Below, one piece after another: positions 1 to 10,405 of a DNA stretch of 13,007 nt (positions are counted from its first letter, which is position 1; each line of letters opens with the position of its first letter). Below the pieces are notes generated by a model. That model was not told where the DNA came from and made no database searches. It saw only the letters and a program-made list of their open reading frames with translations. Source of the stretch: Lachnospiraceae bacterium (lineage in GTDB: Bacteria > Bacillota > Clostridia > Lachnospirales > Lachnospiraceae); the NCBI GenBank assembly GCA_017420605.1, contig JAFOIS010000290.1, positions 1-13,007 on the forward strand, given 5' to 3'. The position numbers and the translations under genes were made by a program.

Positions 1-774
1 CGGTATCGAAAAGGTCATCGACGAAGATCTCGAAGTATATGAAAAGACCGAGTATTTCACGGCAAACGACCAGAACGGAACGTGGGGCAAAAAGGGTGCG
101 ACAAAGATCACGCTCGGCGGGGATAAGGCAAAAGTCCGCGGAAGGGGAGCGTATGCCTATCAAGGCAGCGTCGTCATTAAGAACGCCGGTTATTACGTGA
201 TCGAGGGAACGCTTTCGGACGGTTCGGTCATTGTCGACACCTATCGTTCTTCCAAGGTCTGGATCAGGTTCAACGGCGCGCATATATCGTGCAGTGACGA
301 TGCGGCGCTGATCGTAGAGCAGGCCGAGAAAGTCTTTGTGACGCTGGCCGACGGATCGGACAACTCGCTCATAAGCGGCGCGACTATTTCACGCGACGCG
401 GCCGAAGCGGGCCGTGACGGCGCCGTCTTCGCGAGAGACGATCTTACGATCAACGGATCCGGCGCCCTCACCGTAAGCGGCGGCTATAAGCATGGTATCG
501 TCGCGAACGACGATCTCGTGATCTGCGGCAGCACGCTCACAGTGACAGCCGTGAAAGACGCTCTGCGGACAAACGACAGTCTCCGCATCCGGGATGCGAA
601 AATCACGGTCCGTGCCGGCGACGACGGTCTTACCGCGGACAGCGAAGATGGCTATATTTATATAGAATCAGGTATTTTTGACCTTGATTGTGAAGATAAA
701 GTTCTCAAGAGTCCGGGACTTATCACCGTCGCGGGCGGCACGTTCACAGTCAACGGCGAAGAAGAAACATTTTC

Positions 775-790
<16 letters not shown>
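1..790 (+). CDS. Carbohydrate-binding beta-helix protein, Cthe_2159-like (5' truncated)
   Basis: The frame is open from base 2 to the TGA at 788-790, so the N terminus lies outside the window. A GTG at 197 is internal and not a credible start. About 262 residues are visible. They show beta-helix-like repeats of roughly 20-25 residues, with recurring phrases such as DGAVFARDDLTI, GIVANDDLVI, DALRTNDSLRI and DGLTADSEDGYIYI, each followed by a strand ending in a small turn. An earlier block, YYVIEGTLSDGSVIVD, is typical of the Cthe_2159-type carbohydrate-binding family (Pfam DUF4353), whose founding member is a right-handed beta-helix that binds acidic or cellulosic polysaccharide. Family members are usually exported or lipoproteins. 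The export signal would be in the missing part, and no C-terminal anchor is seen because the protein ends in FSEYRP. It has no evident functional link to the downstream topoisomerase genes. The family call is from recalled motifs; the fold inference is stronger than the ligand. Confidence 0.72.
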
Positions 791-2743
<1,953 letters not shown>

Positions 2744-2767
2744 GGACGGAGGCGAAAGGAAAACGCG

Positions 2768-5017
2768 ATGGCACAGAATATGTTGGAAGATACGATCATC
2801 CGGACCGATTATTCGGAGATCATGCAGAAATCCTATATCGATTACGCGATGAGCGTCATCATCGACCGTGCGCTTCCGGACGTCCGCGACGGGCTGAAGC
2901 CTGTCCAGCGGCGGACGCTTTACGATATGCATGAACTCGGGATCCGTTATGACCGTCCGTACCGGAAATGCGCGCGTATCGTCGGCGATACGATGGGTAA
3001 ATACCATCCTCACGGCGACAGTTCGATTTACGAGGCGCTTGTCGTCATGGCGCAGGATTTCAAAAAGGGGGAAGTCCTTGTCGACGGGCACGGCAACTTC
3101 GGTTCGATCGAAGGAGACGGCGCCGCCGCGATGCGTTATACCGAAGCAAGGCTTTCGAGAATATCGCAGGAAGTCTATCTGGCCGATCTGGACAAGAACG
3201 TCGTCGATTTCGGTCCCAACTTCGATGAGACGGAGCAGGAACCGCAGGTCCTTCCGGTACGTATCCCGAATATCCTGCTCAACGGTGCCGAAGGGATCGC
3301 CGTCGGTATGGCGACTTCGATCCCGCCGCACAATCTCGGCGAGATCGTATCGTGCATGAAGGCATATATCCGGAATAAAGACATTACGGACAAGCAGCTT
3401 CTGCATTATCTTAAGGGACCCGATTTCCCGACCGGCGGTATTATCGTGAACCAGGAAGAACTGCCGAAGATCTATGAGACGGGAACGGGGCGGCTCCGGA
3501 TACGCGGACGCGTAAATGTCGAACACGCAAAGGGCGGAAAGGATCTTATCGTCATCACCGAGATCCCGTATACGATGATCGGCGCCGGTATCGGCAAATT
3601 CCTCAATGACGTAGCGCTTCTTGCGGAGACAAAGAAGACGCAGGATATCGCCGATATTTCGAACCAGTCGTCCAAGGAAGGGATCCGGATCGTGATCGAG
3701 CTGCGCAAGGGCGCCGATCCGGAAAAGCTGATCAATCTTCTTTACAAGAAAACGAAACTGGAGGATATATTCCCGGTCAATATGCTGGCCGTGGCGGGCG
3801 GACGTCCCGAAACGCTTTCCCTGCGCCGCATCATCGAAGAAACCGTGGATTTCCGCTTTGAGATCGCAAACCGGAAATACGAGAACCTGCTTGGAAAGGA
3901 ACTTGAGAAAAAGGAGATCCAGGAAGGCCTGATCGAAGCCTGCGACGTGATCGACCTGATCATCGAGATCCTGCGCGGCAGCCGGAATCAGAAGATGGCG
4001 AAAGACTGCCTCGTGCTCGGCATTACGGACGGGATAAAGTTCAAGAGCGAGAAGAGCAGAAAAACCGCGTCGCTTCTCCATTTTACGGAGCGTCAGGCGG
4101 ATGCGATCCTGAACATGCGGCTCGTCAAGCTCATCGGGCTTGAGGTGGAAGCGCTGCTTGCGGAGCACCGCGAAACGCTTGCCAACATAGAGCGTTATGA
4201 AAGCCTTCTGAATGATTACGACGTCATGGCCGAGGACATTATCAACGACCTGGACGCGATCAAGACCCGTTTTGCAAGGAAACGGCGCACCGAACTCGAC
4301 AGCAGGGAAGAAGTCGTCATCGCCGAGGAGGCGCCTGAGGAGAGACCGCTCGTTTTTGTCATGGACCGTTTCGGTTACGCGAAAACGATGGAACCCTCCC
4401 TTTATGAAAAGAACAAAGAGACGGTGGATGCCGATGCGAAATATGTATTCTCCTGCATGAGCGCCGGTAAGATCTGCCTGTTCACCGACAAGGGCCGCGT
4501 TCACAGCCTGCGTGTATCCGATCTGCCTCTGTGCAAAACGAAGGATAAGGGTACGCCGGTCGACAACGTCAGCAATTACTCGAATACGGAAGAAGAGATC
4601 ATTTATGTTTGCGACAGCGCGTCGCTTGCCGCCTCTGAAGTGACGTTTGTTACGGCGCAGGGAATGATCAAGAGGCAGGAAGGATCGGAACTTGTATCCT
4701 CTGTGCGCACAGTTCTCGCCACAAAGCTTCTGGAAGACGACCGTGTGATCTTCGCCGGGCTTTCCGCGGAAATGAACCAGGTCGTGATCATCACGAAGGA
4801 CGGACGCTGCATCCGGTTTGCCAAGGAGGAAGTACCGGTACAGAAAAAGAACGCCGCCGGCGTCCGGGCGATCAAGCTCGACGCAAAGGAGAAAGCGGAC
4901 AGGGCGTATCTGTTTGAGAGCGGAACGTCTTTAAGCGTGGAATGGAACGGAAAAACGATCTCGCTTCACCGCCTCAAGACGGCAAAACGCGGAGGTCAGG
5001 GTACGAAGATCCGCTGA
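2768..5017 (+). CDS. parC: DNA topoisomerase IV/gyrase subunit A (ParC-type)
   Basis: This is the DNA-cleaving subunit that works with the ParE-like protein encoded 24 bases upstream. It has 749 residues, shorter than most GyrA. The winged-helix breakage-reunion domain has MSVIIDRALPDVRDGLKPVQRR near the N terminus and the quinolone-resistance region HPHGDSSIYEALVVMAQ with S85 and E89. The catalytic tyrosine is Y124 in AAMRYTEARL. A coiled-coil and gate region spans about 360-500, and a C-terminal beta-pinwheel shows four or five blade-like repeats (VFVMDRFGYAK, ICLFTDKGRVHSL, VTFVTAQGMIKR, VVIITKDGRCIRF). The usual gyrase box QRRGGKG between blades is absent, which favours ParC, yet the last residues carry a similar KRGGQG at 740-745. 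S85 and E89 are the quinolone-susceptible residues, so no resistance change is seen there. The start is ATG 2768 with AAAGGA at 2755-2760. A GyrA paralog remains possible. Confidence 0.93.
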   Translation: MAQNMLEDTIIRTDYSEIMQKSYIDYAMSVIIDRALPDVRDGLKPVQRRTLYDMHELGIRYDRPYRKCARIVGDTMGKYHPHGDSSIYEALVVMAQDFKKGEVLVDGHGNFGSIEGDGAAAMRYTEARLSRISQEVYLADLDKNVVDFGPNFDETEQEPQVLPVRIPNILLNGAEGIAVGMATSIPPHNLGEIVSCMKAYIRNKDITDKQLLHYLKGPDFPTGGIIVNQEELPKIYETGTGRLRIRGRVNVEHAKGGKDLIVITEIPYTMIGAGIGKFLNDVALLAETKKTQDIADISNQSSKEGIRIVIELRKGADPEKLINLLYKKTKLEDIFPVNMLAVAGGRPETLSLRRIIEETVDFRFEIANRKYENLLGKELEKKEIQEGLIEACDVIDLIIEILRGSRNQKMAKDCLVLGITDGIKFKSEKSRKTASLLHFTERQADAILNMRLVKLIGLEVEALLAEHRETLANIERYESLLNDYDVMAEDIINDLDAIKTRFARKRRTELDSREEVVIAEEAPEERPLVFVMDRFGYAKTMEPSLYEKNKETVDADAKYVFSCMSAGKICLFTDKGRVHSLRVSDLPLCKTKDKGTPVDNVSNYSNTEEEIIYVCDSASLAASEVTFVTAQGMIKRQEGSELVSSVRTVLATKLLEDDRVIFAGLSAEMNQVVIITKDGRCIRFAKEEVPVQKKNAAGVRAIKLDAKEKADRAYLFESGTSLSVEWNGKTISLHRLKTAKRGGQGTKIR

Positions 5018-5033
5018 GGCGCCTCCACCGGCG

Positions 5034-5049
5034 GCAAGAATGGTCTTGC
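5034..5049 (+). other. Small hairpin after parC
   Basis: GCAAGA (5034-5039) and TCTTGC (5044-5049) form a 6-base-pair stem around a 4-base loop. No T-run follows, so it is not a convincing terminator. It overlaps the proposed -35 box of the rimP promoter. A 10-base palindrome GAGGCGCCTC at 5016-5025 overlaps the parC stop codon. The parC transcript may therefore read into the next operon. Confidence 0.3.
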
Positions 5050-5074
5050 ATTCCTCAGTTACGGGTGATATACT
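5046..5074 (+). promoter_or_regulatory. Extended -10 promoter for the rimP-nusA-infB operon
   Basis: The -10 box is TATACT (5069-5074), five of six matches to TATAAT. A TG sits one base upstream (5066-5067), making an extended -10. A weak -35, TTGCAT (5046-5051), lies exactly 17 bases from the -10. Transcription should begin near 5080-5082, giving a leader of about 93 bases before the rimP ATG. This is a consensus match for a vegetative sigma factor, not a measured start. Confidence 0.6.
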
Positions 5075-5096
5075 TCGTACGTAACGTAGCGTATGG

Positions 5097-5122
5097 TAAG
5101 AGTGGGCTTTGGCCCGCTCTTA
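5097..5122 (+). promoter_or_regulatory. rimP leader hairpin, possible attenuator
   Basis: TAAGAGTGGGC (5097-5107) and GCCCGCTCTTA (5112-5122) pair over 11 bases with one G-U wobble, around the loop TTTG. The 3' side continues TTTCATG, so the T-tract is short and termination would be partial. The hairpin begins about 16 bases after the predicted transcription start and ends 51 bases before the rimP ATG. From memory, hairpins of the AGAGTGGG...CCCACTCT kind are common just upstream of rimP in Firmicutes. An attenuator or leader stabiliser for the operon is the likely role, possibly sensed by NusA, which acts at pause and termination hairpins. Confidence 0.6.
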
Positions 5123-5173
5123 TTTCATGAAACGGGCAGCGTAAATGCATGCCGGATACCGCGGATACAAAAG

Positions 5174-5638
5174 ATGGCTTCAAAGGAAAAAATCGAAGAA
5201 AAGGCGTGGGAGCTTCTTCAGCGTGTGACCGAGGGGACGAAGATCCGTCCCGTCGACGCGGAATATGCAAAGGAAGGTAAGGAATACACCCTGGTCATTA
5301 CGATCGACAAAGATCCGTATGTGACGATCGACGACTGTGAAGAGATAAGCCGCCTTCTTGATCCGCTTCTTGACGAAGAAGACTTTATCAGCGACGCATA
5401 CACACTGACGGTCTCTTCGCCTGGTCTGACGCGGCAGCTTCGGCGTCCGCGGGATTTCATCTTCGCCAGGGGCCGCGACGTCGACGTCAGATGCTTTAAG
5501 CCGGTAAACGGAAAGCGGGAATTTACGGCACGGCTCGATGATGCGGATGAGGAAAGCGTCGTGCTCGGCACGGACGAAGGCGCGCTGCGTCTGAAACGCA
5601 GCGAAATATCCATGATAAGACTCACATTTCACGAATAA
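5174..5638 (+). CDS. rimP: Ribosome maturation factor RimP
   Basis: RimP binds the 30S subunit during assembly and is needed for efficient maturation. The 154-residue product from ATG 5174 (MASKEKIEEKAWELL) has the normal family length. The N-terminal alpha/beta domain contains the family signatures IDKDPYVTIDDCEEISRLLD and LTVSSPGLTRQLRRPRDF, and an SH3-like C-terminal domain covers about residues 90-154. The frame is open upstream to a GTG at 5093, but that would add 27 residues not seen in the family and would start before the leader hairpin. No strong ribosome-binding site is present. The best candidate is a weak GCGGA (5161-5165), which lies inside a 9-base tandem repeat of CGGATAC. It is the first gene of the operon, with nusA 18 bases downstream. 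Confidence 0.95.
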   Translation: MASKEKIEEKAWELLQRVTEGTKIRPVDAEYAKEGKEYTLVITIDKDPYVTIDDCEEISRLLDPLLDEEDFISDAYTLTVSSPGLTRQLRRPRDFIFARGRDVDVRCFKPVNGKREFTARLDDADEESVVLGTDEGALRLKRSEISMIRLTFHE

Positions 5639-5656
5639 AGCGGAGGAATAAGGAAA

Positions 5657-6787
5657 ATGAACAGAGAGCTTCTTGACGCGATCAACCTGTTGGAAGAGGA
5701 GAAAGGGATCAGCCGCGAAGTGCTGCTCGATTCTATCCGGCAGTCTCTTGAACAGGCCTGCAAAGCGCATTTCGGGAAGTCCGACAATATCGACGTCGAT
5801 ATCGATGAAGAGACGGGCGATTTCTCGGTGACCGCGCAGAAGGAAGTCGTAACGGAAGTGATCGATCCCGCCCTGCAGGTGACGGTCGAACAGGCAAAGC
5901 TGCTTGATCCGTCGGCGGAAGAGGGCGATATTATCAGCATCGACATCAACAGCCGGGAATTCGGGCGCATCGCGACGCAGAACGCGAAAAACGTGATCCT
6001 GCAGAGGATCCGCGAGGAAGAACGCAACGCGGTCTACAATCAGTACAACAGCAAGGTGCATCAGCTCGTCACAGGCGCCGTGAGCCGTATCCAGGGCAAA
6101 ACGTATATCATCAACCTCGGCAAGGCCGACGCGCTTCTCAATGAAAACGAGCAGGTCCCCGGAGAACGTTTCCGCATCAACGACCGCGTGAAAGTATACG
6201 TCGTGGAAGTCCGCAATATGACGAAGGGGCCGAAGATCCTCGTATCCCGCACGCATCCGGAGCTTGTCCGCAAGCTCTTTGAATCGGAAGTCGCGGAAGT
6301 CGCAGACGGTACGGTAGAGATCATGAACATCTCGCGCGAAGCCGGAAGCCGTTCGAAGATCTCTGTCGCAACGCACGACCCCGACGTCGATCCGGTGGGT
6401 GCCTGCGTCGGTGTTAACGGGAGCCGCGTCAACGCCGTCGTCGCCGAACTGCGGGGCGAGAAGATCGACATCATTGCCTGGGACGAAAATCCGGCGATCC
6501 TGATCGAGAACGCGCTGAGCCCGGCCAAAGTTATCTCCGTGCTCGCCGATCCCGATGAACGCAGCGCAAAGGTCATCGTGCCCGATTACCAGCTGTCTCT
6601 GGCGATCGGCAAGGAAGGGCAGAACGCGCGGCTTGCAGCGCGGCTTACCGGATACCGTATCGATATCAAGAGCGAAACACAGGCGCGCGAATCCGGTGAA
6701 TTCGATGAAATGTTCGCGGACGACAGCTATGAGGAACTGCCGTATGGCGAATATGAGGAATACGGCGAAACCACTTACGATGAATAA
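5657..6787 (+). CDS. nusA: Transcription termination/antitermination factor NusA
   Basis: NusA binds RNA polymerase and nascent RNA, and modulates pausing, intrinsic termination and antitermination. The 376-residue product has the RNA polymerase-binding N-terminal domain (about 1-125), an S1 domain (about 137-200, [18 protein letters not shown]), and two KH domains: KH1 with [26 protein letters not shown]2 with [18 protein letters not shown]. It lacks the extra C-terminal acidic repeats of Gammaproteobacteria, as expected for Firmicutes. Instead it ends in a short tail of Asp, Glu and Tyr residues. The start is ATG 5657 with GGAGG at 5642-5646 and AAGGA at 5650-5654. The last 8 bases overlap the start of ylxR, so translation of the two is probably coupled. 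NusA may influence its own operon through the leader hairpin; that is inference. Confidence 0.97.
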   Translation: MNRELLDAINLLEEEKGISREVLLDSIRQSLEQACKAHFGKSDNIDVDIDEETGDFSVTAQKEVVTEVIDPALQVTVEQAKLLDPSAEEGDIISIDINSREFGRIATQNAKNVILQRIREEERNAVYNQYNSKVHQLVTGAVSRIQGKTYIINLGKADALLNENEQVPGERFRINDRVKVYVVEVRNMTKGPKILVSRTHPELVRKLFESEVAEVADGTVEIMNISREAGSRSKISVATHDPDVDPVGACVGVNGSRVNAVVAELRGEKIDIIAWDENPAILIENALSPAKVISVLADPDERSAKVIVPDYQLSLAIGKEGQNARLAARLTGYRIDIKSETQARESGEFDEMFADDSYEELPYGEYEEYGETTYDE

Positions 6788-7079
6788 AACGAAGACAAAA
6801 GGACAGCCGGGAACAAATAAGTCCCGGGAAACGCTCCGTATGTGTGCGGTCTGCCGGCGTATGCTTCCCAAACAGGAGCTCCTGAGGATCGTCAGGACGC
6901 CGGACGGCGCTATCCTTGCCGATCATACCGGCAGGATGAACGGCCGCGGCGTATATCTGTGCGGCGAAGCATCGTGCCGGAAACCGGAGAACGTCCGGAA
7001 AGCGCTCCGCGCTTCCTTCCGGACGGAAACGCTGCCGGACCTTGGCGTTCTTCTTTCGGACGGCGGGGATGCGCAATGA
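6780..7079 (+). CDS. rnpM: RNase P modulator RnpM (YlxR family, DUF448)
   Basis: YlxR is a small RNA-binding protein. The Bacillus subtilis member was reported to bind RNase P RNA and modulate tRNA 5' processing, and was renamed RnpM. The 99-residue product has the C-x2-C pair C22/C25 in MCAVCRRMLPKQELLRIVR, the GRGVYLC motif at 55-61 and C66. It also has the basic C-terminal helix (RKALRASFRTE). The start is ATG 6780, inside the end of nusA and overlapping it by 8 bases. A later ATG at 6840 would begin directly at MCAVC and remove the usual basic leader, so it is less likely. The frame is open further upstream, but only as a shadow of nusA. The stop overlaps the ylxQ start as ATGA. Confidence 0.92.
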   Translation: MNKTKTKGQPGTNKSRETLRMCAVCRRMLPKQELLRIVRTPDGAILADHTGRMNGRGVYLCGEASCRKPENVRKALRASFRTETLPDLGVLLSDGGDAQ

Positions 7080-7417
7080 ACACACGGAAAGTACTGTCGT
7101 ATGCTTCGATCGCCGCAAAGGCCGGACATGTCCGCAGCGGCGCTGTGCAGACAGGAGAATCGCTCCGGCCCGGAAAGGCTTTTCTGCTGCTGATCAGTGA
7201 AGACTGTTCAGAAAACAGGAAAAAAGAACTGCTGGCAGCCGCAGGAAACGCCGGGATCCCGTACCGGCAGATCCCGGCGGATAAAGAAACACTCGGGAAA
7301 TGTATCGGAAAGCCGGAACGTTCCGCGATCGTGATCACGGACGGGCGTCTGGCATCGGCTATGATCGCAGCGGCAGATGAAAAAAATGCAACGGCAGGAA
7401 TGCCGGCTTCGGAATAA
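7076..7417 (+). CDS. ylxQ: L7Ae-family K-turn RNA-binding protein YlxQ
   Basis: This is a small protein of the ribosomal L7Ae/L30e/S12e/Gadd45 family; members bind kink-turns in RNA. The 113-residue product shows the family pattern: SIAAKAGHVRSGAVQTGESLRP at the N terminus, then FLLLISEDCSENRKKEL, IPYRQIPADKETLGKCIGKPER and SAIVITDGRLASAM. It is not a core ribosomal protein, and its cellular target in this organism cannot be seen from the sequence. The start ATG 7076 overlaps the rnpM stop by 4 bases, and infB follows after 17 bases. The in-frame open region upstream of 7076 is antecedent out-of-frame reading of rnpM and not part of the gene. The C-terminal tail after about residue 100 is poorly conserved and rich in Ala and Glu. 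Confidence 0.9.
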   Translation: MNTRKVLSYASIAAKAGHVRSGAVQTGESLRPGKAFLLLISEDCSENRKKELLAAAGNAGIPYRQIPADKETLGKCIGKPERSAIVITDGRLASAMIAAADEKNATAGMPASE

Positions 7418-7434
7418 AGGGGGAAAACATTTAC

Positions 7435-10401
7435 ATGGGACTCAAAGTCAGAGTACATGAACTTGCGCGTGAACTGGGGAAGGAAAACAGAGAAATCGTC
7501 GAATACCTTACTTCACGCGGAATAACCGGCAAAACGGCCGTGTCGCTCGTACCGGACGCCGAGATCATCCGTCTGAGAGAACTCTACGGAAAGACCAAGG
7601 CTCCGGAAACGGCGGAAAAGGCGCCTGCCGCATCCGGCAGCACGCCTGCCGGCGAGACGGAGGCTCCGAAAAAGAAGATCGTACGCGTTATCCATACCAA
7701 TAACGCGCGCGGTGTTCTGCCGCCGAAGCGCCCGGTCCTTCCGCCGCGTCCGGCGAGACCGGCTGGGCCGAAAGAAACGGAAGCGCCGGCCCCGCAGAAG
7801 ATGCCGGAGACTCCAAAGACCGTTCCGGATGTTTCCGCAGCGGCCGATGCGGCCGATGCCGCCGCTGCTGCGGCTGTCGTAAGACCCGCCCCGGGCGTTG
7901 CTGAAAAAATCGTAGCCGCAGCGCCTGTGCAGGTTGAGCCGGCCGCCGAAAAACCGGCGGAAACGGTTCCGGCGCATCTTCCGGAGACTGCAGTCCCGGC
8001 TCCGCAGCAAAAAACGGAGACCGTAAAGTCCGAAGTATCTGCGGAACCGGCAAAAGAAACGCCTGCGCCGGAAGAGAAACCGTCCGAGGCTGCGGCAGCG
8101 CAGCCTGAAGTGAACCGTACGCCGGAAGGCGAAAGAAACGATAAGGGTCCGCGCCAGCAGGCCGGAAGGCCGTACGATCGGAGACCCGAACGTCAGGAGC
8201 AGCGGGGAGAACGCGGTGCGCGCACCGATCGTCCCGACCGTTCCGACCGCCCCGCGCGTCCGGAGCGCAGAAACGATTTCCGTGCAGACGGACGTACGGG
8301 AAGCCGTCCGCAGCAGGGTGCGCAGGGCGACCGCCGGGCGGTTGGCGCGCCGTCCAAAGGAAACGGCCCGCAGGCCGGCAGACCGGCGCAGGGTGCCGGA
8401 GCGCCGGGAAAACGGCCCGGACAGGCAGCCGGAAGGACGATCATTATCCATAATAATCCGGATGAGATCGCCGGCGGCGCGAAGGGAAGCCGTAAAACGC
8501 AGAATAAGGACAAGGACCGTGCGAAGAACGACCGCCGCGGCATGGAGCGTGCGGATGAGAGCACGCGCGGCGGCAGGAAGATGAACCGGCTGCCGAAGGC
8601 GCTGCAGGAAAACAGACCGAAAAACGAGCCGGAGACCAAGAAGGAGGTCGTGACCGAGATCCGTCTTCCGGAGCGCATCACGATCCGCGACCTTGCGGAG
8701 AAGATGCACATCCAGGCATCCGCCATCGTCAAGAAAATGTTCCTGGCCGGCGAAGTGCTGACCGTAAATCACGAGATCCCGTTTGAAAAAGCGCAGGAGA
8801 TCGCGATGGACTACGAGATCATCGCCGAACCGGAAGAAAAGGAAGACGTGATCGGTGAACTTCTCCGTGAGGAAGAAGAAGATGAAAGCAAACTGATGAC
8901 CCGTCCGCCGGTCGTCTGCGTAATGGGTCACGTCGACCACGGCAAAACGTCGCTGCTCGACGCGATCCGCGACACGCACGTCATCGATCGTGAGGCCGGC
9001 GGCATCACGCAGCATATCGGTGCTTATATGGTCACCATCAACGGCCAGAAGATCACCTTCCTCGACACGCCGGGCCATGAGGCGTTCACCGCGATGCGTA
9101 TGCGCGGCGCCAATTCCACGGATATCGCAGTCCTTGTCGTCGCCGCGGACGACGGCGTCATGCCGCAGACCATCGAAGCGATCAACCATGCGAAAGCGGC
9201 AGGCGTCGAGATCATCGTGGCGATCAATAAGATCGATAAACCGAACATCAATATCGACCGTGTAAAGCAGGAGCTTTCCGATCAGGGACTCGTTCCCGAG
9301 GAGTGGGGCGGTCCGACGATCTTCTGCCCGGTCTCCGCAAAGACCCACGAAGGTATCGACAATCTGCTTGAAATGATCCTCCTTGCCGCGGAAGTCAAGG
9401 AACTGCGCGCCAATCCGAACCGGAACGCGCGCGGCCTCGTCCTGGAAGCCAAGCTCGACCGCGGCCGCGGTCCCGTTGCGACGATTCTCGTCCAGAAGGG
9501 TACGCTCCATCAGGGCGATTTCATCGCCTGCGGCGCCTGCTACGGCAAAGTCCGTGCGATGAACGATGACAAGGGAAAATCGGTCCGTAAGGCGACGCCT
9601 TCGATGCCTGTCGAGATCATCGGCCTTTCGGCCGTGCCGAACGCGGGCGAAGTACTGGTAGCGCTGGATTCCGACAAGGAAGCCAAAGCGTTTGCAGCGA
9701 CCTTCGTTACCGAAAACAAAAAGACGCTTCTCGAAGCCACGCAGACACAGATGTCCCTCAGCGATCTCTTCGAAAGGATCCACGAAGGAAATCTCAAGGA
9801 GCTCCCGATCGTCGTCAAGGCAGACGTGCAGGGTTCCGTGGAAGCGGTCACGCAGAGCCTTCTCAAGCTTTCGAACGACGAGATCGTCGTGAAAGTCATT
9901 CACGGCGCGGTCGGCAATATCACCGAATCCGATATCAATCTCGCCGCCGCTTCGGGCGCGCTTGTGATCGGTTTCAATGTGCGTCCTGACGCCACGGCAA
10001 AATCGATCGCCGAGCAGAACAACGTCGAGATCCATACCTATTCGATCATCTATCAGATCATCGACGACGTCGAACGGGCGATCAAGGGCATGAAGGCGAC
10101 CGTATATGAGGAAAAGATACTCGGCCACGCGCAGATCCGTATGATCTTCAAGGCTTCCGGCGTCGGCAACATCGCCGGCAGTTATGTGACGGACGGCACC
10201 TTCGAAAGGAACTGCAAGATCCGTATCTTCCACGGAAAGGACAAGATCTACGAAGGCGCCCTCGCTTCTCTCAAGCGTTTCAAGGACGACGTCAAGGAAG
10301 TACGCGAAGGCTATGAATGCGGTCTTGTATTCGACAACTTCGGCGATTTCGAAGTGGACGACACGGTTGAAGCGTACAAGATGGTCGCGGTGGAGGACTG
10401 A
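7435..10401 (+). CDS. infB: Translation initiation factor IF-2
   Basis: IF-2 is the GTPase that brings fMet-tRNA to the 30S subunit and promotes subunit joining. At 988 residues it is long, because of a disordered linker. The first IF2_N domain spans about 1-55 ([21 protein letters not shown]). Residues 60-240 are rich in Ala, Pro and Glu, and 240-400 rich in Arg, Gly, Asp and Gln. A second IF2_N domain lies at about 408-465. The G domain has all motifs: G1 GHVDHGKT 498-505, G3 DTPGH 544-548, G4 NKID 598-601 and G5 SAK 634-636. Domains II, III and the fMet-tRNA-binding C2 domain follow. The start is ATG 7435 with AAGGGGGA at 7417-7424, 10 bases upstream, beginning at the ylxQ stop. Two similar islands, RVIHTNN (84-90) and IIIHNN (336-341), interrupt the linker. 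rbfA starts just after the stop codon. Confidence 0.98.
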   Translation: MGLKVRVHELARELGKENREIVEYLTSRGITGKTAVSLVPDAEIIRLRELYGKTKAPETAEKAPAASGSTPAGETEAPKKKIVRVIHTNNARGVLPPKRPVLPPRPARPAGPKETEAPAPQKMPETPKTVPDVSAAADAADAAAAAAVVRPAPGVAEKIVAAAPVQVEPAAEKPAETVPAHLPETAVPAPQQKTETVKSEVSAEPAKETPAPEEKPSEAAAAQPEVNRTPEGERNDKGPRQQAGRPYDRRPERQEQRGERGARTDRPDRSDRPARPERRNDFRADGRTGSRPQQGAQGDRRAVGAPSKGNGPQAGRPAQGAGAPGKRPGQAAGRTIIIHNNPDEIAGGAKGSRKTQNKDKDRAKNDRRGMERADESTRGGRKMNRLPKALQENRPKNEPETKKEVVTEIRLPERITIRDLAEKMHIQASAIVKKMFLAGEVLTVNHEIPFEKAQEIAMDYEIIAEPEEKEDVIGELLREEEEDESKLMTRPPVVCVMGHVDHGKTSLLDAIRDTHVIDREAGGITQHIGAYMVTINGQKITFLDTPGHEAFTAMRMRGANSTDIAVLVVAADDGVMPQTIEAINHAKAAGVEIIVAINKIDKPNINIDRVKQELSDQGLVPEEWGGPTIFCPVSAKTHEGIDNLLEMILLAAEVKELRANPNRNARGLVLEAKLDRGRGPVATILVQKGTLHQGDFIACGACYGKVRAMNDDKGKSVRKATPSMPVEIIGLSAVPNAGEVLVALDSDKEAKAFAATFVTENKKTLLEATQTQMSLSDLFERIHEGNLKELPIVVKADVQGSVEAVTQSLLKLSNDEIVVKVIHGAVGNITESDINLAAASGALVIGFNVRPDATAKSIAEQNNVEIHTYSIIYQIIDDVERAIKGMKATVYEEKILGHAQIRMIFKASGVGNIAGSYVTDGTFERNCKIRIFHGKDKIYEGALASLKRFKDDVKEVREGYECGLVFDNFGDFEVDDTVEAYKMVAVED

Positions 10402-10405
10402 GGTG
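10392..10405 (+). promoter_or_regulatory. Ribosome-binding site and GTG start of rbfA
   Basis: GGAGG (10392-10396) inside the last codons of infB lies 6 bases before GTG 10403-10405, which opens MKKNSIKHARINQEI. This fixes the rbfA start: the same frame is open to an upstream ATG at 10313, but that stretch is out-of-frame infB sequence and is not RbfA-like. Confidence 0.8.

Noticed and set aside
5093..5173. N-terminal extension of rimP from GTG 5093
   Set aside because: The extra 27 residues are translated leader hairpin sequence; the family starts near ATG 5174.
5180..6871. A 563-codon minus-strand open frame over rimP and nusA
   Set aside because: Antisense register shadow of two well-supported genes.
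8574..8583. Internal IF2 start at ATG 8581, giving a short isoform
   Set aside because: The AGGAAG ahead of it directly abuts the ATG, too close for a working ribosome-binding site.
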